From NCBI GenBank assembly GCA_900319715.1, contig ONPM01000031.1, positions 1 to 41,297 of the forward strand: DNA of 41,297 bases, in the 5' to 3' direction. Every line of letters begins with the position of its first letter. The first letter of the stretch is position 1. Both the position numbers and the translations under genes were made by a program. A model generated the notes under the pieces. It was not told the DNA's origin and ran no database searches. It saw only the letters and a program-made list of their open reading frames with translations. Of the stretch, positions 32,281 through 39,409 are shown one piece after another. This stretch comes from an uncultured Prevotella sp. Its GTDB lineage: Bacteria > Bacteroidota > Bacteroidia > Bacteroidales > Bacteroidaceae.

Positions 32281-34044
32281 ATGAACAAAATTACACTGAT
32301 AGCCTTTACCCTTACAGTTTCTTTCATGCTCCCAGCATTAGGACAGACATCAAAAACCGTTCGCATGAAGGTCATTGAGACGAGCGACGTACACGGGCAT
32401 TTCTTCCCATACGACTTCATGGAGAAGAAACCCCTCAAGGGAACCCTCTCCCGTGCTAATTCATATATTAAGAAGGAACGCGCGACCTATGGCGAGAACC
32501 TTCTCCTCATCGACAATGGCGACATCCTTCAAGGACAACCCTGCGTCTATTGGTCGAACTACGTGATGCCCACCAATGAGAACCTCGCTGCCTCTGTCAT
32601 CAACTATATGCAGTATGATGCCGAAACCGTTGGCAACCACGACATAGAGCCTGGGCATAAGGTCTACGACAAATGGATTCGGGAAGTGCGATGCCCACTC
32701 CTTGGCGCAAACATCGTGAAAGCCGGTTCTGACGGCATTGCCCATCCCAAGAACATCTACAACGGCCTACAGCCCTACTCTGTCCACTATGTTGACGGTG
32801 TGAAAATCTGCATCATCGGCATGCTCACCCCTGCTATTCCCAACTGGCTGACAGAAAACGTGTGGAAGGGGCTGGAGTTTGAGGAGATGACCGCTTGCGC
32901 GCGCAAATGGGTGAAATATGTCAAGGAAGTAGAGCGTCCCGACCTGATCTTCGGCTTGTTCCATTCCGGCAAAGACGGCGGCATCGTCACTGATGATTAC
33001 GAGGAGAACGCCACGGCTGCCGTTGCACGTGAGGTACCAGGCTTCGACATCATATTCTTCGGACATGACCATCAGGTACACAACGAATGGATTACCGACA
33101 AAGAAGGCCGTCAGGTGCTGATCATCGACCCTTCATGTTACGTCAAGAACATTGCTGAGGCAGAGATTGAACTGACTTACGAGAAGGGCCACCTGGTAAA
33201 AAAAGATATCAAGGGTAAGATTGTGAGCGTACTCGACGAAGAAATCGATGAAGAGATGATACGTCATTTCCAGCCACAGATTGATGGTGCAAAGGCCTAT
33301 GTGGGCCGCAAAATCGGAACCTTCGGCGCCTCGATCTACACCCGCGACAGTTTCTTTGGCAACTCGGCTTTCGCCGACCTTATCCACAATCTGCAATTAC
33401 AAATCACCGGGGCTGACATCAGCATCGCCGCCCCGTTGTCGTTCAATGCGGTCATCAAGGAAGGCGAAGTCACCGTGGCCGATATGTTCAAACTCTACCG
33501 CTTCGAGAATCTGCTACTGGTACTCCGTATGACTGGCGAGGAGATACGCAAGCATCTTGAGATGAGTTACGACATGTGGACCAATCAGATGAAATCACCC
33601 GATGACCATATCCTTCTGCTCAACGAACAGACGAAAGAAGACCAACAGCGGACCGGATTCAAATACTACACCTTCAATTTCGATTCTGCCTGCGGTATCG
33701 ATTATGAGGTCGACGTGACCAAGCCCGACGGTGAAAAAGTGCGCATTCTGCAGATGTCTGACGGAACGCCCTTTGACGAGAAGAAGTGGTACAAAGTCGC
33801 CATGAACAGTTATCGCGCCAACGGTGGTGGAGAGTTGCTCACACATGGTGCTGGCATTCCTAAGGATTCGTTGTCCAGCCGAGTGCTCTACTGCAGCGAA
33901 CTCGATCAGCGCCACTATCTCATGGAGGAAATCGAACGTCAGAAAACTGTCAATCCCAAAGCCAATACAAACTGGAAGTTCGTACCTGAGGCTTGGGCTC
34001 AACCGGCTATCGAACGCGACCGTAAACTGTTGTTTGGAAAATGA
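32281..34044 (+). CDS. Exported 5'-nucleotidase / 2',3'-cyclic phosphodiesterase (UshA/CpdB family)
   Basis: 587 residues. ATG 32281 starts a signal peptide (MNKITLIAFTLTVSFMLPALG). The N-terminal calcineurin-like metallophosphatase domain has the metal motifs DVHGH (in ETSDVHGHFFPY), GD in IDNGDILQG, GNHDIEPG and GHDHQVHN. The C-terminal 5'-nucleotidase domain holds the substrate pocket (FGNSAFADLIHNLQLQ, the YRFENLLLVLRMTGEEIRKHLE region, MNSYRANGGGELLTHGAG). Probably periplasmic or surface-associated, releasing nucleosides for uptake, for example through the NupG transporter at 22939. Its TGA overlaps the nudC ATG (ATGA). Confidence 0.92.
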   Translation: MNKITLIAFTLTVSFMLPALGQTSKTVRMKVIETSDVHGHFFPYDFMEKKPLKGTLSRANSYIKKERATYGENLLLIDNGDILQGQPCVYWSNYVMPTNENLAASVINYMQYDAETVGNHDIEPGHKVYDKWIREVRCPLLGANIVKAGSDGIAHPKNIYNGLQPYSVHYVDGVKICIIGMLTPAIPNWLTENVWKGLEFEEMTACARKWVKYVKEVERPDLIFGLFHSGKDGGIVTDDYEENATAAVAREVPGFDIIFFGHDHQVHNEWITDKEGRQVLIIDPSCYVKNIAEAEIELTYEKGHLVKKDIKGKIVSVLDEEIDEEMIRHFQPQIDGAKAYVGRKIGTFGASIYTRDSFFGNSAFADLIHNLQLQITGADISIAAPLSFNAVIKEGEVTVADMFKLYRFENLLLVLRMTGEEIRKHLEMSYDMWTNQMKSPDDHILLLNEQTKEDQQRTGFKYYTFNFDSACGIDYEVDVTKPDGEKVRILQMSDGTPFDEKKWYKVAMNSYRANGGGELLTHGAGIPKDSLSSRVLYCSELDQRHYLMEEIERQKTVNPKANTNWKFVPEAWAQPAIERDRKLLFGK

Positions 34045-34811
34045 GATACTATTTCGTATTCTGCCAGGAAGACCTGCTTCTGGAAAAACGTCCCGATGGC
34101 ACCTACACGATTCCGTTGTGCGATGAACCGCCCACAGAGACAAGACCCTGGACCAACGTGATGACCATCTCACCGATGGACGATGGCACAGAAGTCAGAG
34201 CCTATCGCATCGACAGTCCTGTCACCGACAGCAGTCAGTATGAGATGGTCGGTCTGAGACAGAGTTTCTACAAACTGGAGAAGCCGCTTTACCTGAAGGC
34301 AGGCAAATGTCAGGAACTACTCTACTGGGACAAGAACACGAAATACTGTGGTGTCTGCGGAGCCCCCATGCGCATGGATACCGAGATATCCAAGAAATGC
34401 ACAGAGTGCGGAAAGGAGATTTGGCCACAATTAGCCACAGCCGTCATTGTACTCATCCATCGGGGTGACGAAGTGCTGCTTGTGAGAGCCAAGAACTTCC
34501 GTACGGATTTCTACGGCCTGGTGGCTGGTTTCGTCGAGACGGGCGAGACGCTCGAGGAAGCCGTTGCCCGTGAAGCACTGGAGGAGACGGGGGTCACCAT
34601 CACCAACATCCGTTATTTCGGCAGTCAGCCTTGGCCCTACCCGTGCGGTCTGATGGTCGGGTTCAATGCCGACTACGTCAGCGGCGATATCCATCTGCAG
34701 CGCTCAGAGATTGCCAAAGGCGGATGGTTCCGCAAGGATCATCTTCCGACCATCCCCGAGAAACTGTCCATCGCGCGCATGTTGCTTGATGCGTGGATAG
34801 AGGAATCCTAA
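34041..34811 (+). CDS. nudC: NAD+ diphosphatase (NudC-type Nudix hydrolase)
   Basis: 256 residues. Hydrolyses NAD(H) to NMN(H) and AMP, and in E. coli also removes NAD caps from RNA. Zinc ribbon (CGVCGAP, then CTECGKE) in the middle, then the Nudix box GFVETGETLEEAVAREALEE plus TGV (GX5EX7REUXEEXGU), followed 13 residues later by SQPWPYPCGLM, the SQPWPFPxS motif that marks the NADH-pyrophosphatase branch. Cytosolic, translationally coupled to an exported nucleotidase, so the two act in different compartments on related nucleotides. The stop overlaps that of the convergent lipoprotein gene. Confidence 0.95.
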   Translation: MRYYFVFCQEDLLLEKRPDGTYTIPLCDEPPTETRPWTNVMTISPMDDGTEVRAYRIDSPVTDSSQYEMVGLRQSFYKLEKPLYLKAGKCQELLYWDKNTKYCGVCGAPMRMDTEISKKCTECGKEIWPQLATAVIVLIHRGDEVLLVRAKNFRTDFYGLVAGFVETGETLEEAVAREALEETGVTITNIRYFGSQPWPYPCGLMVGFNADYVSGDIHLQRSEIAKGGWFRKDHLPTIPEKLSIARMLLDAWIEES

Positions 34812-35599
34812 TACTCTAAGAGTTTCATCGTCATCTGACCCTTATAAGAGATAAGGGTCTCGACCAGATAACAACTGGCACCGTCTGGTATACAGAGTGT
34901 AGCGTTGAAATGGAGTCCAGCCGCATCAGCACTACTATACTCCATATTGGCCAGCACGGCCTCATTCAGGAAGTTGACGGGTACCAACTTCTCGTACTGT
35001 TGCTTGCGGAAGTCTTTGGAATAGATACAATTACCGCCACGATATACGCTGATGTGCATGATATTGTCGTAATACACATTCTCCACCTCCATGCCGTCCT
35101 CATTGAATGTATGATGCGTTACTTTGAACCGCGTGGGATTGATAGCAATATACCAGTGATAGCGCTCGCCTCCGAAATTCACCACAGAATCCTTCTTCAC
35201 CTGATGGGTATAGGTCATCACCGACGGACGAACATGCGTGAAGTCGGAGACGGCTTCTGCTTCGTCGCTCTTGACGAGTTTCACCAGATCGCCGTTCTGA
35301 TTACGGAAACTGAAAATATGGGCAGTATGCTGTTCAATGGCGTAAGTAGTGCCGGAAGAGAGTACCAGCGAGTCGCCGACAATCTTGAAATAGGCTGGCA
35401 TACTGGTGGTATCAGCATAGAAGATCGTATCGCCCGCCACGCGGAACGTGAGGTCTTCTGTCTCAGCATCAACCCACACACCCTGCAAAAGCGACTTTGC
35501 TTCAAGGTTCTCCTGTGTTGATTGCTCCTCTGACGACAGACATCCAGAACAACCAGACAACAGCACGATTGCCACCACTATAACACCAAGCCTCATCAT
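34808..35599 (-). CDS. Lipoprotein of unknown function (possibly DUF4738)
   Basis: 263 residues. Signal peptide with lipobox LLSGC (Cys17). The body shows a small beta-rich N-part (LLQGVWVDAETEDLTFRVAGD, DTIFYADTTSMPAYFKIVGD), a pattern seen in lipocalin-like or DUF4738-like Prevotella proteins, and a C-part with FGGERYHWYIAINPTRFKVT. The assignment to DUF4738 is from memory and uncertain. Third gene after rfbC and ugd (7-nt gap), so transcribed with polysaccharide genes. Convergent with nudC, sharing a CTAA in which both stop codons lie. Confidence 0.7.
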   Translation of the reverse strand: MMRLGVIVVAIVLLSGCSGCLSSEEQSTQENLEAKSLLQGVWVDAETEDLTFRVAGDTIFYADTTSMPAYFKIVGDSLVLSSGTTYAIEQHTAHIFSFRNQNGDLVKLVKSDEAEAVSDFTHVRPSVMTYTHQVKKDSVVNFGGERYHWYIAINPTRFKVTHHTFNEDGMEVENVYYDNIMHISVYRGGNCIYSKDFRKQQYEKLVPVNFLNEAVLANMEYSSADAAGLHFNATLCIPDGASCYLVETLISYKGQMTMKLLEY

Positions 35600-35606
35600 C
35601 TATCAA

Positions 35607-36926
35607 CTATTTTCCGATGCAGTGATATTCAAATGCATTCTCTTCCAGTTCCTCAATATCAAAGATATTACGACCATCGATGACCAGCGGACGCTTCATC
35701 GCCTTCTTGATGACACCCCAGCCTGGCAGACGGAACTCCTTCCACTCTGTGAGCAACAGCAGGGCATCAGCATCAAGCACAGCGTCGTACATATCCCGAC
35801 AATAGGTCACCGTATCTCCGATTCTACGCTTACACTCCTCCATAGCGATAGGGTCGTAGACACGCAACTGGCATCCAGCAGCCAACAGTTTCTCAATCAT
35901 CACGAGGGCCGTCGACTCACGCATATCGTCAGTCTCAGGCTTGAACGACAGCCCCCACATGGCGATGGTTTTACCCTTCAAGGCTTCCACGCTGCCAAAC
36001 GATTTCACCAGTTTTTCGAACAGCACACTCTTCTGACGCTCATTCACGCGCTCTACAGCCTTGAGCACCTCCATCGAGTAGCCGTTCTGGTCGGCAGTCT
36101 TGATGAGTGCCTTCACATCTTTGGGGAAACACGAACCGCCATAACCACAGCCTGCATAGAGGAACTTTCGTCCGATACGGGTATCAGAACCGATTCCCGC
36201 TCGTACCATATTAACATCCGCGCCCACGCGCTCACATAGGTTGGCGATATCGTTCATAAACGAGATACGTGTGGCAAGCATCGAGTTGGCGGCATACTTC
36301 GTCATCTCGGCCGAAGGTATATCCATGAAGATCACACGGAAGTTATTAATCAGGAAGGGTTTGTAGAGTTTAGTCAGCACCTTCTTGGCGTGCTCGCTCT
36401 CCACACCCACCACCACACGGTCGGGCGACATAAAGTCTTTAATGGCGTTACCCTCCTTCAGGAACTCTGGGTTCGATGCCACATCGAACTCAATGTTTAC
36501 ACCACGCTTCTCCAATTCTTCCTCAATGGCCTTGCGTACCTTCTTGGCTGTACCCACAGGCACTGTCGACTTCGTGACCACCACCACATAGTGGTTCAGG
36601 TGCTGTCCGATGGTACGGGCCACCTGCAACACGTATTTCAGATCGGCCGACCCGTCCTCGTCAGGCGGTGTACCTACAGCCGAGAACACAATCTGCACAT
36701 CGTCGAGCACTGAGGCGAGATTGGTGGTAAACTTCAGTCGGCCAGCAGCCACATTCTTCTTCACCAGTTCGTCGAGGCCAGGCTCATAGATGGGAATCTG
36801 CCCATTCTGAAGCCGTTCTATCTTGGCAGCGTCGACGTCGACGCAAGTGACAATTGCACCTGTATCAGCGAAACACGTTCCTGATACCAGTCCTACATAT
36901 CCTGTTCCTACTATCGCTATATTCAT
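35607..36926 (-). CDS. ugd: UDP-glucose 6-dehydrogenase
   Basis: Two-step NAD-dependent oxidation of UDP-glucose to UDP-glucuronate for surface polysaccharides. 439 residues: N-terminal Rossmann domain (MNIAIVGTGYVGLVSGTCFA), TKSTVPVGTAKKV, NPEFLKEGNAIKDFMSPDRVVVG, catalytic cysteine in GCGYGGSCFPKDVKAL (about 255-270), and C-terminal UDP-binding domain (WGLSFKPETDDMRES). UDP-ManNAc dehydrogenase is less likely because the motifs fit the UDP-glucose branch. Only 3 nt after rfbC. Confidence 0.93.
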   Translation of the reverse strand: MNIAIVGTGYVGLVSGTCFADTGAIVTCVDVDAAKIERLQNGQIPIYEPGLDELVKKNVAAGRLKFTTNLASVLDDVQIVFSAVGTPPDEDGSADLKYVLQVARTIGQHLNHYVVVVTKSTVPVGTAKKVRKAIEEELEKRGVNIEFDVASNPEFLKEGNAIKDFMSPDRVVVGVESEHAKKVLTKLYKPFLINNFRVIFMDIPSAEMTKYAANSMLATRISFMNDIANLCERVGADVNMVRAGIGSDTRIGRKFLYAGCGYGGSCFPKDVKALIKTADQNGYSMEVLKAVERVNERQKSVLFEKLVKSFGSVEALKGKTIAMWGLSFKPETDDMRESTALVMIEKLLAAGCQLRVYDPIAMEECKRRIGDTVTYCRDMYDAVLDADALLLLTEWKEFRLPGWGVIKKAMKRPLVIDGRNIFDIEELEENAFEYHCIGK

Positions 36927-36929
36927 ATC

Positions 36930-37478
36930 CTATTCAAACACTTCCGCATCTTTCAGCAAGGGTTGCTTCAAGTCCTTCTCGCTTGTCAGCACCTCTGCAG
37001 GATCGATAGGCCACTCGATACCTAGATCGGGATCGTTCCAACGGATACCGGCATCGCACTGAGGTGCATAGGGATTATCCACCTTATAGGTGAAGATGGC
37101 CTCTTGGCTGAGCACCAGAAATCCATGAGCGAACCCACGGGGGATGAAGAACTGGCGTTTGTTCTCCTCGCTCAGTTCCACCATCACATGCTGACCAAAC
37201 GTCGGACTCGACTTGCGGATATCCACAGCCACATCGAGCACCTTGCCCTTGATCACGCGCACAAGTTTGGCCTGCGAGGCATCACCTTTCTGATAATGCA
37301 GGCCGCGTAAGACACCGTACGACGATTTCGATTCGTTATCCTGGATGAATACCGTCCGACCTACATGCTCGTCAAACTCTGCCTGCTTCCAGGCCTCCAT
37401 GAAATAGCCGCGTGCATCTTGAAACACCTTGGGCTCGATGATGAAAACGCCCTTGATTTTGGTCTCTTTATATTCCAT
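36930..37478 (-). CDS. rfbC: dTDP-4-dehydrorhamnose 3,5-epimerase
   Basis: Third enzyme of dTDP-L-rhamnose synthesis. 182 residues, the usual size. Catalytic His in YGVLRGLHYQKG (about 63), Asp in VLDVAVDIRKSSPTFG, and Tyr in FTYKVDNPYAPQCDAGIRWND. rfbA, rfbB and rfbD are not in the window, so the pathway genes are split in this genome. First gene of the rfbC-ugd-lipoprotein run; -7 box at 37496-37503; divergent from the HU-SPOR gene. Confidence 0.96.
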   Translation of the reverse strand: MEYKETKIKGVFIIEPKVFQDARGYFMEAWKQAEFDEHVGRTVFIQDNESKSSYGVLRGLHYQKGDASQAKLVRVIKGKVLDVAVDIRKSSPTFGQHVMVELSEENKRQFFIPRGFAHGFLVLSQEAIFTYKVDNPYAPQCDAGIRWNDPDLGIEWPIDPAEVLTSEKDLKQPLLKDAEVFE

Positions 37479-37495
37479 AATCTAGAAATTTTGTG

Positions 37496-37503
37496 CAAAG
37501 ATA
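37496..37503 (-). promoter_or_regulatory. Predicted -7 box of the rfbC operon
   Basis: TATCTTTG on the minus strand, about 18 nt before ATG 37478. No TTTG at the -33 position. Confidence 0.5.
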
Positions 37504-37544
37504 CGGCAAAAAAATCATTTAATGGTAATTTTAAGTTTCTTTTA

Positions 37545-37576
37545 TTTGTTTATATGGAAAAAATGCCGTAATTTTG
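37545..37576 (+). promoter_or_regulatory. Consensus promoter of the HU-SPOR gene
   Basis: TTTG (37545-37548), 20-bp spacer, TAATTTTG (37569-37576). The predicted start (about 37579-37582) coincides with the GTG start codon. Confidence 0.82.
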
Positions 37577-37581
37577 CACAC

Positions 37582-38712
37582 GTGATTGAACTTGAACGAC
37601 ATATTGAGATACTATTACTGAGCAACGACTGCGTCATTGTGCCTAATCTGGGCGGTTTTGTGGCGCACAATATCGAGGCGCGGTATGAAGAACAGGAGCA
37701 ATTGTTCCTCCCGCCACTTCGTACATTGGGCTTCAATCCCCAACTCACCATCAATGACTCGCTCCTGGTTCAGTCCTATATCGAGGCCTACGACATCAGT
37801 TACCCTGTCGCCCTCCAGCGCATTGAGGGCGAGGTGGAGGAACTGAAGCAGCATCTCCAGAACGAAGGCTCCTACGAACTGAACGACATTGGCATACTGG
37901 CACTCAACGAAGACGGCAATTACGTCTTCACCCCATGTGAGGCCGGCATCCTCACCCCTACCCTCTACGGACTCAGTTCGGTGGAGATGGCTCGTCTCGA
38001 CGTACAGTCACAGCCCACCGACGTCCCAGCAACGGCAAAGGATGAGGCCACCCATGCGCGCATCGTCGACATGAGCAGTCTAACACCTGAAACGGAACAG
38101 GATGCCGATGATCTGGACGAAGCAGAGGAGGCCGACGTCGTCCGCATCAAATACACCTGGATTCGCAACACGGTGGCCATTGCTGCCATCCTGCTGGCGG
38201 CCTTCATCCTCGTACTGCCCACAGGCAAGACGGAGATGATGACACGTACCATCAGCAATATCAACAACGGCCTGTTCTTCGGCATGATGACCGAGAAGGA
38301 CACTAACGCCAGCAAGATTTCCATATCGAAGATTGAGGAGCGTGGGGCGAGGAGTGAGAATACTCAGAAGGCAGACTCACAAGATAAATCGGTGGCAGAC
38401 TTACAAGATAAATCGGTGGCAGACTCTGCTGTTGTAACAAGTACAAACGGTAATCTCACTCCACACTCCACACTCCACACTCCACAAAAACAATTCTGCA
38501 TCGTGCTCGCCAGTTACGTCTCCATGCGTAATGCCAACGCCTTCATTGAGCGCCTCCAGAAACAGGGCTACGACCAGGCAGAGATTTTCGAGCGCAACAA
38601 CATCCGCCGCGTCATCTACGGTCATTACGCCTCTGAGAACGACGCCTACAACGACCTCCGCCGTTTTCATCGCCAATCCGAAACCGCTGAGGCATGGGTG
38701 ATGTCGCTCTGA
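37582..38712 (+). CDS. HU/CCDC81-like domain protein with membrane helix and SPOR domain
   Basis: 376 residues from GTG 37582. That start gives the family N-terminus (IELERHIEILLLSNDCVIVPNLGGFVAH); upstream in-frame codons lie in the promoter. N-terminal part (1-110): prokaryotic CCDC81-like HU domains. Then an acidic region, one membrane helix (about 196-213, TVAIAAILLAAFILVLP), a Ser/Asp-rich linker with repeats, and a C-terminal SPOR domain (about 303-376, QFCIVLASYVSMRNANAFIERLQK). The design suggests a cytosolic HU-like module tied to a periplasmic peptidoglycan-binding SPOR domain, perhaps linking the nucleoid or another cytosolic partner to the division site; this is inferred. Followed by the FHA gene. 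Confidence 0.87.
   Translation: MIELERHIEILLLSNDCVIVPNLGGFVAHNIEARYEEQEQLFLPPLRTLGFNPQLTINDSLLVQSYIEAYDISYPVALQRIEGEVEELKQHLQNEGSYELNDIGILALNEDGNYVFTPCEAGILTPTLYGLSSVEMARLDVQSQPTDVPATAKDEATHARIVDMSSLTPETEQDADDLDEAEEADVVRIKYTWIRNTVAIAAILLAAFILVLPTGKTEMMTRTISNINNGLFFGMMTEKDTNASKISISKIEERGARSENTQKADSQDKSVADLQDKSVADSAVVTSTNGNLTPHSTLHTPQKQFCIVLASYVSMRNANAFIERLQKQGYDQAEIFERNNIRRVIYGHYASENDAYNDLRRFHRQSETAEAWVMSL
38371..38418 (+). repeat. In-frame 24-bp duplication in the HU-SPOR linker
   Basis: Two adjacent 24-bp units encoding ADSQDKSV and ADLQDKSV, with the start of a third (ADS). They differ at two bases, so the duplication is recent. Confidence 0.9.
38458..38485 (+). repeat. Coding heptamer tract in the HU-SPOR linker
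   Basis: Four exact copies of ACTCCAC (period 7, not a multiple of 3) inside the gene; read through as SL/HSTLHTPQ-type residues just before the SPOR domain. Confidence 0.92.
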
Positions 38713-38732
38713 CCGCCTCCAAAGGCAATCAT

Positions 38733-38760
38733 CTGTAAACTGTAAACCGTAAACTGTAAA
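38733..38760. repeat. Heptamer tract in the HU-SPOR/FHA junction
   Basis: Units CTGTAAA, CTGTAAA, CCGTAAA, CTGTAAA, ending 8 nt before the FHA ATG. Confidence 0.9.
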
Positions 38761-38768
38761 CCAGAAAA

Positions 38769-39323
38769 ATGAAACGTGTCCGTTGTCCCAAATGCGAGAA
38801 TTACATCACCTTTGACGAGACTCAATACGTCGACGGGCAGTCTCTTGTGTTTCAGTGTCCAGACTGCGGCAAGCAGTTTGCCATACGCATAGGCGTGAGC
38901 AAGTTGCGCGACAGGCAGAAGGACGAGCATCCTGATGAGAAGGCCAACGAAGAGGGCTGCGGCTCCATCGTCGTCATCGAGAACGTGTTCCACTACAAGC
39001 AGGTCATCCCGCTCCGTATGGGCGACAACGTCATCGGACGCCACCAGAAGGGCAACCCCATCAGCACACCCTTCGAGACCGTCGACCCCAGCGTAGACCT
39101 GAACCACTGCACTATCACCGTCAGCCGTGACAAACGGGGCCGACTTAAATACACCCTGAAAGACAACAACAGCAATACGGGTACCTTCGTCGACAATGTT
39201 GAACTCACCCCTCGTGAGCGTCGCATCATTTCCGACGGTACCCTATTCACCATCGGCGCCACCAGCATCATCCTCCGCTCTGCCGAGACGGATGACGCAT
39301 CTGACCGGCCGGAGAGACGATAG
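38769..39323 (+). CDS. Zinc-ribbon plus FHA-domain protein
   Basis: 184 residues. N-terminal zinc ribbon with two CxxC knuckles (RCPKCEN and QCPDCGK, about 5-37), a short charged linker, then an FHA domain (about 75-170): MGDNVIGRHQKGNP, SVDLNHCTITVSRD, DNNSNTGTFVDNVEL. FHA domains bind phosphothreonine peptides, so it probably reads a Ser/Thr-kinase signal; no kinase gene is nearby. No membrane segment, so cytosolic. Follows the HU-SPOR gene by 56 nt, mostly a heptamer tract, and probably shares its transcript. Confidence 0.88.
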   Translation: MKRVRCPKCENYITFDETQYVDGQSLVFQCPDCGKQFAIRIGVSKLRDRQKDEHPDEKANEEGCGSIVVIENVFHYKQVIPLRMGDNVIGRHQKGNPISTPFETVDPSVDLNHCTITVSRDKRGRLKYTLKDNNSNTGTFVDNVELTPRERRIISDGTLFTIGATSIILRSAETDDASDRPERR

Positions 39324-39358
39324 CAACTTGTTCTGATGCCTCGCAAATAAAACAATAA

Positions 39359-39392
39359 AGTTCCCTGTCGGACCGGCAGGGAACTCTTTGTT
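39359..39392. terminator. Bidirectional intrinsic terminator
   Basis: 9-bp perfect stem AGTTCCCTG/CAGGGAACT (39359-39367, 39377-39385), then CTTTGTT on plus and TTATTGTTTTATTTG on minus. Ends the FHA gene and the convergent phosphohexomutase gene. Confidence 0.85.
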
Positions 39393-39409
39393 ACTGATAC
39401 TGGGAAGTC

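Noticed and set aside
34041-34811. NudC and the upstream nucleotidase as a single NAD-scavenging pathway in one compartment
   Set aside because: The nucleotidase has a signal peptide and NudC does not, so they act on opposite sides of the inner membrane; coupling of the genes does not imply a shared substrate flow.
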